Source of the DNA: an uncultured Bacteroidaceae bacterium
Lineage (GTDB): Bacteria > Bacteroidota > Bacteroidia > Bacteroidales > Bacteroidaceae
DNA: 64,000 nt
Assembly (NCBI GenBank): GCA_905235305.1
Contig: CAJOLC010000017.1
Span: 1-64,000 of the forward strand
Direction of reading: 5' to 3'
The notes beneath the pieces are model-generated. The model was not told where the DNA came from and ran no database searches. It worked only from the letters and a program-made list of their open reading frames with translations. Shown piece by piece: positions 25,778 through 38,308 of the stretch (its first letter is position 1; the number at the start of each line of letters is the position of its first letter). Both the position numbers and the translations under genes were made by a program.

Positions 25778-27138
25778 TCAATCTTATACTTCATGAACCA
25801 GCGCTCGTTGAAAGTCATGCCGAGGTTGATGACGAAGTAGTCTTCCTTTACCATTCCGACAGCGCTGGCTGAGCGTCTCAGCCATCCGACGCCGACATTC
25901 ACTATTGAGCGATTGTTGTTCTTGTTGATGATTGGGATTCCTGCACCCATGTTCAGACGCAGTTCGTAGGGTCCGTCCTGTTCGTTTATCTTGAGGTAAG
26001 GCGTCGAGAAATTAAAGCCTGCGCGATACTGGATGCGATTCCAGAACTTGCCATACGGGTCGGGAGTCCAGCCTGCGCCTAAGGCGAACTTCACCATGTC
26101 CTTATAGTAGCCTTCCATAGGCACGTAGGAGCCTGCTGTTTCTATAGGCATGCGGCATTTGCTCCAGCGGTCGTAGTGGACATCGGCTCCTACCTGGAGG
26201 GTGTTCTTATGCTGCCATGCGGCGCCGACGGCGATTGTATAGGGCAGGTCGAATGGTGAGGGGGCCTTGAAGCTTGTCGTGTCGCCTTTGGTGCTATAGT
26301 GCATCAGGGTTGCGTCCTGAGCAATCTTATGTCCCAATCCGACTGTTGCGCCGAGGTTCAGCCAGTCTTGGGCCGTAAGGCGGACGGGGTATTGGATGCC
26401 CAGATCTATCTTATAGGTCCTCAGGGATGCCGTGTAGGATTTGATGGTGCTGATGTATGTGCTCATGCTGGATCCGCCTTCCTTGAAGTCGGGGACAAGG
26501 TAGTGATTGTACGAGCCCCATAGGAAGCTGATGTTTGCACCGACGGAGATGCCGCGATAAGCCTTCCAGCCCAGGCCGAGATATGCTTGGTTCAGGCCGC
26601 CGTTGCCGTAGTAGGTGATGTTGTTTGTGACGGTCTGCGTGGTGTTGATATTGCTTGTGATGGTCGTTTCGGGCGAGGTGTAATGATAGCCGATGGCGGT
26701 GTAGGGCATAAAGCCGACGGCGAGGCCGAGCCGCTTGGCGATATGCATGCCGGCATGGACATAGTCGAGTGTTGCGCTGTTTATGCCTACTTTCTTCGTT
26801 CCTTGGCTCATCTGCCCGAAGGCGCCTGTCATGCCGACGTCCAGGATAAGGCTCAGGGAGTCGATGGCAGAGTAGGATGCGGGATTGGCCACATTGATGC
26901 GATTGCCCTGGCGAATGCCTTGGCCCACTCCGCCCATAGATTTGTTGAAGCCCTGAGACTGGTCGTGGAGTGTTCCCAGACCGAAGCGGGAATACGAGGA
27001 CACGGTTCCTGTGGACTGCGCAAAGGAGTGAGGAGCGAAGATTGAAGTGTGAAGGATAAGGATTACTATCACGCCCCAAAGACGACGACACGCCGATGGC
27101 TGGTTGAGATGATACACGGATATTATTAGATTACGCAT
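25774..27138 (-). CDS. Predicted outer-membrane barrel protein
   Basis: 454 residues. After an N-terminal signal (cleavage near SFAQS, about residue 40; the true start may be later than the first ATG), the protein opens with SRFGLGTLHDQSQGFNKSMGGVGQGIRQGNRINVANPASYSAIDSL. This is the start typical of FadL-like porins of Bacteroidota (written here in part; positions about 48-93). Many amphipathic beta strands follow, ending in an aromatic/charged C-terminus. Function unknown. It is constantly found between coaX and lptC, suggesting a cell-envelope role. Confidence 0.78.
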   Translation of the reverse strand: MRNLIISVYHLNQPSACRRLWGVIVILILHTSIFAPHSFAQSTGTVSSYSRFGLGTLHDQSQGFNKSMGGVGQGIRQGNRINVANPASYSAIDSLSLILDVGMTGAFGQMSQGTKKVGINSATLDYVHAGMHIAKRLGLAVGFMPYTAIGYHYTSPETTITSNINTTQTVTNNITYYGNGGLNQAYLGLGWKAYRGISVGANISFLWGSYNHYLVPDFKEGGSSMSTYISTIKSYTASLRTYKIDLGIQYPVRLTAQDWLNLGATVGLGHKIAQDATLMHYSTKGDTTSFKAPSPFDLPYTIAVGAAWQHKNTLQVGADVHYDRWSKCRMPIETAGSYVPMEGYYKDMVKFALGAGWTPDPYGKFWNRIQYRAGFNFSTPYLKINEQDGPYELRLNMGAGIPIINKNNNRSIVNVGVGWLRRSASAVGMVKEDYFVINLGMTFNERWFMKYKIE

Positions 27139-27156
27139 AATTCAATTAGGATACTT

Positions 27157-27903
27157 CTATTCATCACTCTTCGCTCTTGACTCCTCATTGTAGTCGAGTA
27201 TCTTGTTGAGTCCCCTCGGGACGATGTATTTGTCTGTGAACACAAGGTTCTTGATGTCCTCGTCGAAATTGATGCGATTGCCGCCAGTAAGGAAGACTTG
27301 CAGATGCGGGAACTTGGAACGCATGGACTTAATGTATCCTTCTATCTCATACTTCATGCCGCGGAGCACGCCACTGCGGATGGCTGTCTCCGTGCTGTAG
27401 CCCATGCCGGGCACTTCACCCTCGGGATCGACGAGAGGCAGGCGGGCGGTGAATTCGTGCAAGGCTCTTAGACGCATCTGCATACCAGGGGCTATGTTGC
27501 CGCCCCAATAGTTGCCGCGGGCATCGATTACTTCGTAGGTGATGCAAGTGCCGGCATCGATGATGAGGAGGTCCGTATTGGGCTTCAGCGAGCTGGCTCC
27601 CACGACGGCTGCCAGACGGTCGCTGCCGAGCGTCTCCGGCGTACGATAACGACATGTGATTGGCACCGGTGTGTCCGACGAAAAGCGGAGCAATGGGAAA
27701 GGCAGGCTTTCGAGCGCCTGTTCCTCGCTGGCAGTGAGGTCGCGGACGGCACCGACGATGCCTCGGCTGAAACTATATCTTCCGACGAAGCTTGCCAGTC
27801 TGGAGAGGTCTCCATTCTCGGCCCTGAGCTCGTCTATGGGCTCTTCTCCACGGAAAGCCACCATCTTGATGACGGAGTTTCCTATGTCTATTATCAATTT
27901 CAC
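27157..27903 (-). CDS. coaX: Type III pantothenate kinase
   Basis: About 248 residues from GTG at 27903 (KLIIDIGNSVIKM); another GTG two codons upstream (27909) lies within the -7 promoter box and is unlikely. It phosphorylates pantothenate to start coenzyme A synthesis. ASKHA-fold motifs are IDIGNS (phosphate loop), LLIIDAGTCITYEVID and GGNIAPGMQMR. Length fits the type III family. First gene of the envelope operon coaX, OMP, lptC, CNNM. Confidence 0.92.
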   Translation of the reverse strand: MKLIIDIGNSVIKMVAFRGEEPIDELRAENGDLSRLASFVGRYSFSRGIVGAVRDLTASEEQALESLPFPLLRFSSDTPVPITCRYRTPETLGSDRLAAVVGASSLKPNTDLLIIDAGTCITYEVIDARGNYWGGNIAPGMQMRLRALHEFTARLPLVDPEGEVPGMGYSTETAIRSGVLRGMKYEIEGYIKSMRSKFPHLQVFLTGGNRINFDEDIKNLVFTDKYIVPRGLNKILDYNEESRAKSDE

Positions 27904-27908
27904 GGGCA

Positions 27909-27916
27909 CAAAGGTA
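27909..27916 (-). promoter_or_regulatory. -7 box touching the coaX start
   Basis: TACCTTTG (27916-27909) followed by TGCCCGTG, in which the last GTG is the coaX start. Transcription would begin within a few bases of that codon, suggesting a leaderless or near-leaderless mRNA. Confidence 0.55.
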
Positions 27917-28067
27917 CGAAGAAAAAACTATATAGCAGTATATTGACCAGAGAATTTTGTTATTTTAACCTTATTGGGCACAGGGCATGAGGCAGGGAGG
28001 AGACCCGGCGACCTGCCCTGCGGGACATTACAAACTGTCATTAATTCTCCGCTTCTCCTTTCTTTTT

Positions 28068-28463
28068 GACACTTTCCACAGTGCCGGAAAAGGGCTCGAA
28101 TTACGCCGAATTTGCCGATGCATTAGGGAGGAACGCTCAACGCAATATAGAGGATGAGCCAATGCAATATATTGGATTGACAAACGCAATAGTATTCCTT
28201 GGGCGGGTCTTCTGTAGTAAAAATGGCTGAAAACGCAGCCAGAACGGCCGATTTTGGCATGTAGAGTTGTCAATCCGGCACTTTTTCTTTGTTTTCTAAG
28301 TTCGCAACATGCTGATTTTCAACATAGATTCATTCTGAGCGCATTTCAGTGAAAAAACGGGCAAAACATCGTCCGCGGGCAATTTCGACGTTCTGGAGAG
28401 GTCTGTGGAAAATCAAGATGTAAGCAAATCGGCGTATTTCCTTACATTTTGACAAATGCAGCA
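28068..28463 (-). repeat. Dispersed non-coding element, copy 1, with 22-bp array
   Basis: Read on the minus strand, this stretch shares ordered blocks with plus-strand 37741-38154. They are a GCATT(T)GTCAAAATG...TTTGCTTACA block (28463-28417), a GATTGACAACT...ACATG...CGGCC block (28275-28245), a 22-bp-period array (28204-28117) and a GGCAAATTC...CGTAAT...CGGCACT block (28116-28068). Order and spacing are kept while sequence has drifted. No gene is visible inside. Confidence 0.7.
28117..28204. repeat. 22-bp-period array, four units
   Basis: Units start at 28117, 28139, 28161 and 28183. They open GATGCATTA, AACGCAATA, AATGCAATA and AACGCAATA. The first resembles the first unit at 53266 (ATGCATTA then GG-rich) and the last ends GGGC like the last units at 11937 and 53354. 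Confidence 0.72.
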
Positions 28464-28587
28464 TCCGCAAACATAAAGTACTCCCGAAACCTCCGGAGGC
28501 AGGTCCGCAGCCCCCGCAACTGCCCTACTCTACGTTTCCTTATCTCATTAAGGACAGGATATTCTTGCGAGTTTGGAAAAAAAGTCG
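28205..28587. other. Rest of the gene-free stretch between coaX and lnb-like gene
   Basis: Together with 27917-28116 this divergent intergenic region of about 690 bases carries the dispersed element described separately. The part from 28464 to 28570 shows nothing recognisable before the promoter of the DUF4105 gene. Confidence 0.55.
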
Positions 28588-28595
28588 TACCTTTG
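28588..28595 (+). promoter_or_regulatory. -7 box just before the lnb-like start
   Basis: TACCTTTG (28588-28595) followed by CGCCCGTG, whose GTG at 28601 is the likely start codon. A partial -33 (CTTG) lies at 28564-28567, 20 bases upstream of the -7 box. The arrangement matches the coaX promoter almost base for base. Confidence 0.6.
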
Positions 28596-28600
28596 CGCCC

Positions 28601-29785
28601 GTGTTTAAGCGATTAATCATAATTCTGCTCACGCTGAGTGCCTGCGCCCCACTGTTGGCCCAGCAGGACAGCCTGCGCGTATCCGTCCTCACATGCTCGC
28701 CAGGGCAGGAGGTCTATTCACTCTACGGACACACGGCCATACGCGTGCAAGTGCCGACGGACAGCATCGACGAGGTGTTCAACTACGGCGTCTTCGACTT
28801 CCGCAAGCCGCATTTCACATGGCACTTCGTGCTTGGGCAGACCGACTACATGGTAGAGTCGCTCCCCTGGCACTACTTCGTCATCGACTACGAAAGGCGC
28901 GGCTCCGGCATCACCGAGCAGGAACTGAACCTGACGCCCGCCGAAGCAAGCCGGCTGCATGCCGCGCTCACCAGGAACTGCCTGCCTGAGAATCGCGAAT
29001 ACCGGTACAGTTTCCTCTACAACAATTGCACGACCAAGGTGCGCGACATGGTGGAGCAAGCCGTCGTGGGCAGCATCCGATACCCCGACGCCCTACCCCA
29101 CCTGACAGCCCGCCAGATACTGCACCGCTACACGGCACAGCATCCATGGGCACAAGAAGGCAACGACCTGCTGCTCGGAGCCGAGGTGGACACCATCATG
29201 TCCGAGAGAGCAGCGATGTTCATCCCCGATAACATGATGCAAGTCTTCGACGAGGCCTACATCCTGACCCCTAAAGGCGACATGCGGCCCTTGGTGAAGA
29301 GCAAGAAGGTCCTGCTGGAAGCAAAGCCCCAGGCCGTAGAGCCCGAGTTCCCGCTCACACCTCTGCAGGCCATGCTCGTCTTCGCAGGCATCTGCCTCCT
29401 CATCATGCTGATTGAGATATGGACCAGGCGTCTCTTCTGGCTTTGGGACGTGTTGTTGCTGCTGCTGCAAGGCATCGCCGGCACACTGCTCACCTTCATG
29501 CTCCTCTTCTCAGAGCACCCCGCCGTGGACAGCAACTGGCAGGTCGGGCTCCTCAACCCCATCTGCCTCTTTGGCATACCACTTGTCATAAAAGCTGCCA
29601 TACGGCACAAGCAAACACTCTGGTATGCCTTCTACTTTGCCACATTGGCATTGTTCTTGTTGTTCTCCCCGTGGATACCACAAGTATATGCGAAGATAAC
29701 CGTACCCTTGGCACTGTGCCTGCTCACAAGGCCAATAAGTTACTATTACTTCTGCCACAGAAAGAAGACACATGGCCGCAAATAG
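28601..29785 (+). CDS. lnb: DUF4105 membrane protein, Lnb-type lipoprotein N-acyltransferase
   Basis: 394 residues from the GTG at 28601. The open frame extends 12 codons further, but through the promoter, and the GTG gives a clean signal peptide FKRLIIILLTLSACAPLLAQ. The DUF4105 domain holds a candidate catalytic pair: histidine in YSLYGHTAIRV and cysteine in FLYNNCTTKVRD. The C-terminal third has five membrane segments. As I recall, a DUF4105 protein of Bacteroides (Lnb, BT_4364) was reported as the lipoprotein N-acyltransferase that replaces Lnt; this gene has the same kind of position, two genes before secA. It overlaps the next gene by 14 bp. Confidence 0.82.
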   Translation: MFKRLIIILLTLSACAPLLAQQDSLRVSVLTCSPGQEVYSLYGHTAIRVQVPTDSIDEVFNYGVFDFRKPHFTWHFVLGQTDYMVESLPWHYFVIDYERRGSGITEQELNLTPAEASRLHAALTRNCLPENREYRYSFLYNNCTTKVRDMVEQAVVGSIRYPDALPHLTARQILHRYTAQHPWAQEGNDLLLGAEVDTIMSERAAMFIPDNMMQVFDEAYILTPKGDMRPLVKSKKVLLEAKPQAVEPEFPLTPLQAMLVFAGICLLIMLIEIWTRRLFWLWDVLLLLLQGIAGTLLTFMLLFSEHPAVDSNWQVGLLNPICLFGIPLVIKAAIRHKQTLWYAFYFATLALFLLFSPWIPQVYAKITVPLALCLLTRPISYYYFCHRKKTHGRK

Positions 29786-31349
29786 ATATCGACTCCTTTC
29801 CTCCCTCATCGTGCTCCTCGCCGTGACAGGCTCCAACGCACAAGGCGCATCGCAGGTGCCGTCCCTGGTGGTCAACATCATCATCGACCAGCTAAGGAGC
29901 GACTATATGGATGCCTTCACGCCACTCTACGGGCAGAAAGGATTCCTTCGCCTCAAGGATGAAGGCCGCTATTATTCCCAGGCCGAATACCCCTTCAGCG
30001 CGCCTGACCAGGCATCTGCAATGGCGTGCCTCATGACCGGAACAAGCCCTTACGCCAACGGCATCGTGGGTGACCGATGGCTCGACCGCCAGACCTTGCG
30101 GCCCGTTTTCTGCGTCGACGACGAGACCTACCCAGGCATCCATACCGACGAAAAGTCCTCGCCCAAGCATCTCGCCGTATCAACCATCAGCGACGAACTG
30201 ATAGTATCCTCCAAAGGAAAGAGCCTCGTCTACTCTATCGCCCCGTCACGCGAGGCAGCCATCCTCGGTGCAGGACATGCCGGCAACGGTGCCTTCTGGC
30301 TCGACGACTGGACAGGAAGATGGGCTGCATCCTATTACTACGACAACTATCCCGATTGGGCCACGGAATACGACAGGCAGTCATCGCTCGAAGACCGCAT
30401 CGACGACATCCAATGGAAGCCCCTCAACGAACAGGTAACCAGCTTTCACTACTTCGACTCCGGCAGCAAGCCCTTCACCCATAAGTTCAAAAGCAACCGC
30501 AAGTACCGCGAGTTCAAGACCTCGGCCTGCGTCAACGACGAGGTCAACCTCTTTGCCAAAGAAGCCATCGAAAAGGCAGGGCTCGGCGCAGACGACATCA
30601 CGGACATGCTGACCCTCACCTATTATGCCGGCACATTCGACCACCAGTCCGCCACGCAATACGGCATGGAGATGCAGGACACATACGCTCGCCTGGACCG
30701 ACAGCTTGAGGAACTCTTCGACTTCATCGACGAAAAGGTAGGCGCGGGAAAGACCTTGTTCGTGGTGACAAGCACAGGTTACTTCGACTCCGAAGAGATG
30801 ATGGACCTGAGCAAATACCGCATCCCGACAGGCGTCTTCTCCATTACCAAGGCACAGGCATTGCTCAACATGTACCTCATTGCCGTATATGGGCAGGGGA
30901 ATTACGTGGAGACGGCCATCGACAACCAACTCTACCTGAACCTTAAGCTCATAGAGAACCGCAACCTCAACCTGACAGAAGTGCTCGACCGTTGCAGCGC
31001 TTTCCTCATACAACTTAGCGGCGTAAAGGATGTCTATACGAGTCAGCGCCTTGCCCTCGGTGCAGGGACACCGGGCATCAGCAAGCTCCGCAACGCATAC
31101 AACCCGAAATGCTCGGGCGACATACTCATCCAAGTCTCGCCAGGCTGGGTGCTCAAGAACGAAGACACACACGACCAATCGCTCAGCCGAGAGTCGTACC
31201 TGAGCTTCCCACTCTTCTTCCTCGGCGCAGACATCGTGCCCGAGAAAGTGCGGATTCCTGTCAGCATCGACCAGATTGCACCCACCGTTGCACAAGCACT
31301 TCGCATTCGAGCACCGAATGCATGCCCGCAAGCACCGCTCAACTACTGA
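29772..31349 (+). CDS. Alkaline-phosphatase superfamily protein, probably catalytically dead
   Basis: 525 residues with a signal peptide (about 1-24, SNAQ). The fold matches the PafA-like alkaline phosphatase / type I phosphodiesterase group: NIIIDQLRSDY (35-45), TGTSPYANGIVGDRW (89-103), the DTYARLDRQLEELFDFIDEKVG helix region and KYRIPTGVF. Key residues are changed: the nucleophile segment reads SAPDQAS where relatives have TYPGHAS; the usual DYVGH metal site and the TADHG motif are absent, the latter replaced by TSTGY. It overlaps the Lnb-type gene by 14 bp and may be a structural or regulatory partner of it. Confidence 0.8.
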   Translation: MAANRYRLLSSLIVLLAVTGSNAQGASQVPSLVVNIIIDQLRSDYMDAFTPLYGQKGFLRLKDEGRYYSQAEYPFSAPDQASAMACLMTGTSPYANGIVGDRWLDRQTLRPVFCVDDETYPGIHTDEKSSPKHLAVSTISDELIVSSKGKSLVYSIAPSREAAILGAGHAGNGAFWLDDWTGRWAASYYYDNYPDWATEYDRQSSLEDRIDDIQWKPLNEQVTSFHYFDSGSKPFTHKFKSNRKYREFKTSACVNDEVNLFAKEAIEKAGLGADDITDMLTLTYYAGTFDHQSATQYGMEMQDTYARLDRQLEELFDFIDEKVGAGKTLFVVTSTGYFDSEEMMDLSKYRIPTGVFSITKAQALLNMYLIAVYGQGNYVETAIDNQLYLNLKLIENRNLNLTEVLDRCSAFLIQLSGVKDVYTSQRLALGAGTPGISKLRNAYNPKCSGDILIQVSPGWVLKNEDTHDQSLSRESYLSFPLFFLGADIVPEKVRIPVSIDQIAPTVAQALRIRAPNACPQAPLNY

Positions 31350-31387
31350 CAAACACATTAACTAACGCATTATACATTATATAATAT

Positions 31388-34852
<3,465 letters not shown>

Positions 34853-34856
34853 TCCT

Positions 34857-35297
34857 ATGGAAGCAAGCAAACAGACAATCCAGCAGATTGAGCGCACACT
34901 GCGCAAAGTCATCGCCAAGTTCCCTGCCGAAGCAGAGCCTGTCATGACAGACATCCACCTCTTGGTAAGCAACTATACTGGCGAGATACGTACGTATAAC
35001 GACGATGACAATGAACTCGACCGCTGTGTCGTAGAGGAATGGATAAAGAGTTCCGACGAGGAGTTCTACGAGGACATCGTGCCCATCCTGCGCAAATGCA
35101 TCGAGGACATGCGACCGAGCATTGAGCAGATGAGCATCATGCAACCTTTCAGCTTCGTGCTCATCGACGAAGACCACGAGACGCTACAGGATCTGGTCAT
35201 CATCGACAGCGAGGAGACTGTGATGCTCGACAGCACATTGCTCGACGGCCTTGACGATGACCTCGACGCATTCCTGAAGCAACTGCTGGAGAACTGA
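34857..35297 (+). CDS. Small acidic protein of unknown function
   Basis: 146 residues from the ATG at 34857, 4 bases after the secA stop; a longer frame starting inside secA is rejected because it uses secA sequence. The protein is strongly acidic (runs such as DDDNELD and LLDGLDDDLDAFL), has no signal peptide and no cysteine cluster apart from two single cysteines, and looks helical. I do not recognise a domain. Its tight coupling to secA suggests co-expression with the translocase. Confidence 0.75.
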   Translation: MEASKQTIQQIERTLRKVIAKFPAEAEPVMTDIHLLVSNYTGEIRTYNDDDNELDRCVVEEWIKSSDEEFYEDIVPILRKCIEDMRPSIEQMSIMQPFSFVLIDEDHETLQDLVIIDSEETVMLDSTLLDGLDDDLDAFLKQLLEN

Positions 35298-35299
35298 AG

Positions 35300-35375
35300 C
35301 AATTCACAATTCATAGTTCCGGACTGCCCTGATATTTACTGAGTGGTATGATTATGGATTGTGAATTATGGGTAG
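35300..35375. repeat. Heptamer CAATTCA and inverted repeat after secA operon
   Basis: Two CAATTCA units (35300-35313) are mirrored by TTGTGAATTATGGG near 35358-35371. This gives an inverted repeat about 70 bases long with a large loop. It may end transcription before the foldase gene or be a relic of a heptamer array. Confidence 0.45.
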
Positions 35376-35401
35376 ATAGCAACATTTTCTTCATGCAAAT
35401 A

Positions 35402-35437
35402 TCTGTTATATAAAAAAAAATGCGTACCTTTGTACGC
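35402..35437 (+). promoter_or_regulatory. Promoter of PpiD-type gene, with overlapping hairpin
   Basis: TCTG (35402-35405), 19 bases, TACCTTTG (35425-35432). A perfect inverted repeat GCGTAC-CTTT-GTACGC covers the -7 box (35422-35437). Confidence 0.65.
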
Positions 35438-35477
35438 TTTTTAAGCCAATAATACTAAACAAAACATAAACAAACAA

Positions 35478-37631
35478 ATGGCAACATTACAAAAAATCCG
35501 CAACAGAGGCAAGATTCTCATCTTTACGGTCGGCCTTGCCCTGTTTGCTTTCATCGCCGAAGAGTTCGTGCGCTCACTCTCCTACACACAGTCTGAGCGT
35601 CACCAGCGCGTCGGCAAGATTTACGGAGACAAAATCAACGTACAGGATTTCAACGCAGAGGTAGAGCAATATACCGATGTGGTGAAGTTCTCTCAAGGGG
35701 TCAACACCTTGTCCGACGACCAGCTCTCCATGATGCGCGACCAGGTTTGGCAGACGCTCGTCAATGACAAGATCATGCAACATGAGTGCGAGAAGCTCGG
35801 CATCACCGTTACAGATGCAGAGATGCAGAGCATCATCAACAGCGGACGCAACCAGATGCTTTCGCAGACTCCGTTCCGCACGGAACAGGGAACCTTCGAT
35901 GTCAATGCGCTCAAGCAGTTCCTGAACCAGTACAACGAGGCCATGACGAATCCCAACCTCACCAGCGAGATTAAGGAACAGTTCCAGCAGATGTACAACT
36001 ACTGGAAGTTCGTCGAGAAGAACATTCGCCGCCAGACGCTCAACAGCAAGTATCAGGCACTCCTGGAGGGCTTGATGGTCAGCAACCCGGTTGCAGCGCA
36101 GGCAAGCTTCGAAGGCCGTTCCAACGAGGCAGACATCTACATGGCAGCCATTCCATTCACGAGCATCAAGGACGACGACGTGAAGGTGGAGGACAGCGAA
36201 ATCAAGGCTAAGTACGAAGAGCTGAAGGAGATGTTCCGCTCGGATGAAGAGACGCGCGACATCAAGTACATTGACATCAACGTCACTGCCAGCGATGCGG
36301 ACAAAGCTAACCTGCAGAAGGAGATGGAGGGCTATGCACAGGCACTGGAAGAGGGTGCCGACCCTGCCAAGACAGTCCGCGAGGCTGCCAGCCAAGTGTC
36401 TTACAGTGTGCTTCCCGTCAGCGCAAAGTCTCTGCCTCGCGATATTGTCGAGAAGCTCGACTCCATGAATGTTGGCCAGCAGGTTGGTCCTTTCGTGACT
36501 GAACGCGACAACACAATCAACATCGTCCGCCTCATTGAGAAGGTCAACCTGCCCGACTCTGTCGAGATTCGCCAGATTGCTGCTCCGGGCGACGACATGG
36601 TTGCCATCGAGAAGACAGCCGACAGCATCATGAATGCACTGGCAGCAGGTGCCAACTTCGACACTATTGCCAAGAAGTACGACCAGCCCGCCACCAAGAC
36701 ATGGATTACGAGCAAGCAGTACGAAGGTCAGGTCATCGACGAGACAAACCGCAAGTTCCTGAACACTATCACTACGGCAGCCGTGGGCAGCAACAATAAG
36801 ATTGTGCTCGACGGACAGGGCGTCATCATCACACAAATTACGGACCGTCGCAACATCATTGCCAAGTACAATGTGGCAGTCGTAAAGCGCCCCATCGACT
36901 TCAGCAAGGACACCTACGGCAAGGCATACAACGACTTCAGCAGCTTCCTGGCAGGCAATCCGAAGGTCGAGGATATTGAGGCTAATGCCGCACAAGCTGG
37001 CTACAACTTACAGACGCGCAACAACGTGCGCAGCACCGAGCATAATGTCGTCAACGTGCGCAGCACGAGAGATGCTCTCCGCTGGATCTTCGACGAGAAG
37101 ACTAAGGTTGGCGATGTGTCTCCCCTCTATGAGTGCGGCGAGAACGACCACCTGCTTGTCATCACGCTTGCAGGCATACACAAGAAAGGCTATCTTGCCT
37201 GGGACGACGAACAGATTCGCGAATACCTGACCAACGAGGTAAGGAAGGACAAGAAGGCTGCCATGCTTCAGGAGAAGATGAATGCTGCAAAGAGCGTGGC
37301 CGACGTTGCCAAGATAGAAGGTGCCGTCACCGACACCATCCACCACATTACCTTTATGAGCAACGCCTTCATCTCGAAGATTGGTGCAAGCGAGCCTGCA
37401 CTGAGCGGCTCTGTAAGCAAGGCCAAGAAGGGCGACTTCAAGTCTGGCCTCAAGGGCAAGGCTGCTGTCTATGCTTACCAAGTGCTCGACCAGAAGAAGA
37501 GCGACATCAAGTTCGACAAAAAGGAGGAGGAGCAGAGGTTGCAGCAGTCTATCTCTCGCAACATCGGCAACTTCACCGGTGAACTCATGCAGAAAGCTGA
37601 CATCAGCGACAATCGTTATATCTTCTTCTAA
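35478..37631 (+). CDS. PpiD-type periplasmic foldase
   Basis: 717 residues. One N-terminal membrane anchor (about 10-32: GKILIFTVGLALFAFIAEEF) places the rest in the periplasm. A SurA/PpiD-like N-terminal chaperone region (about 40-230: QTLVNDKIMQHECEKLGI) and a parvulin-type PPIase region (about 330-440: DSVEIRQIAAPGDD) follow, then a second parvulin-like segment. It resembles PpiD/SurA folding factors for secreted and outer-membrane proteins. It has its own promoter and a strong terminator, so it is monocistronic. Confidence 0.88.
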   Translation: MATLQKIRNRGKILIFTVGLALFAFIAEEFVRSLSYTQSERHQRVGKIYGDKINVQDFNAEVEQYTDVVKFSQGVNTLSDDQLSMMRDQVWQTLVNDKIMQHECEKLGITVTDAEMQSIINSGRNQMLSQTPFRTEQGTFDVNALKQFLNQYNEAMTNPNLTSEIKEQFQQMYNYWKFVEKNIRRQTLNSKYQALLEGLMVSNPVAAQASFEGRSNEADIYMAAIPFTSIKDDDVKVEDSEIKAKYEELKEMFRSDEETRDIKYIDINVTASDADKANLQKEMEGYAQALEEGADPAKTVREAASQVSYSVLPVSAKSLPRDIVEKLDSMNVGQQVGPFVTERDNTINIVRLIEKVNLPDSVEIRQIAAPGDDMVAIEKTADSIMNALAAGANFDTIAKKYDQPATKTWITSKQYEGQVIDETNRKFLNTITTAAVGSNNKIVLDGQGVIITQITDRRNIIAKYNVAVVKRPIDFSKDTYGKAYNDFSSFLAGNPKVEDIEANAAQAGYNLQTRNNVRSTEHNVVNVRSTRDALRWIFDEKTKVGDVSPLYECGENDHLLVITLAGIHKKGYLAWDDEQIREYLTNEVRKDKKAAMLQEKMNAAKSVADVAKIEGAVTDTIHHITFMSNAFISKIGASEPALSGSVSKAKKGDFKSGLKGKAAVYAYQVLDQKKSDIKFDKKEEEQRLQQSISRNIGNFTGELMQKADISDNRYIFF

Positions 37632-37656
37632 ACAAGAAGACTCCGCATAAAGACAT

Positions 37657-37695
37657 GCCCCCTGCAGACACGGCTCTGCAGGGGGCTTTTGTTTT
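37657..37695 (+). terminator. Rho-independent terminator of PpiD-type gene
   Basis: GCCCCCTGCAGA (37657-37668) pairs perfectly with TCTGCAGGGGGC (37675-37686) around a 6-base loop, followed by TTTTGTTTTG. It is a textbook terminator 25 bases after the stop codon. Confidence 0.93.
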
Positions 37696-37740
37696 GTCTG
37701 CTTTTATTTCTGACGATTGCCATTTTGAGTCTCATCTTGC

Positions 37741-38154
37741 CGCATTGACAAAATGCAAGCTTTTCAGCCTTTTTGCTTACACACGACTTTTTTCGAGACG
37801 CGTCAGAATCGCTTTTCTTGCCCCTTGCCCTACTTTTCGACCCCCGAGCAAAAATAAGGGCTTAAATCGCGAGCAATTTTGCAACTACTTCTGCCACAGG
37901 TTGTTGTGAGTGCCTCAGCGCGTCGGCCTTTTTATCGCAATATGTCTGATTGCCAACTGCACATGGCAAAAACGGCCATTTCGACACAATATTGCACACT
38001 TTTCGACGTAAAGATTCCACCAATTCAGCACGGGGGAATTTACGATGCATTATACTGCGTTTGCCGATGCAGTATAATGCGTCGGTCAACGCACTATAAT
38101 GCGTCGGCAAAATCAACGTAATGAGGGCACTTTTTCGGCACTTTCCGATGTGTG
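37741..38154 (+). repeat. Dispersed non-coding element, copy 2, with 22-bp array
   Basis: Holds the same ordered blocks as 28463-28068 (minus strand). They are GCATTGACAAAATGC...TTTGCTTACA (37741-37792), GATTGCCAACT...ACATGGCAAAAACGGCC (37948-37977), the 22-bp-period array (38044-38109), then GGCAAAATCAACGTAAT and CGGCACTTTC (38106-38154). It occupies most of the gene-free gap of about 770 bases between two convergent genes. Confidence 0.7.
38044..38109. repeat. 22-bp-period array with long hairpin
   Basis: Three units start at 38044, 38066 and 38088; the second and third share TATAATGCGTCGG. GCATTATACTGC (38047-38058) and GCAGTATAATGC (38069-38080) form a perfect 12-bp stem with a 10-base loop. 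Confidence 0.75.
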
Positions 38155-38308
38155 CAATTTCTGACACTATGACGGCATTCCATACATTTCTGCTTACATT
38201 ACGTCAATGTGAGTCATGGCATTCGACGCCCGACATCCACCGATATCCTGGCGAACTACGCACCGCTGTATTTCGCCGGACGGCAGGAACCTCAGCGACC
38301 CAACGAAA

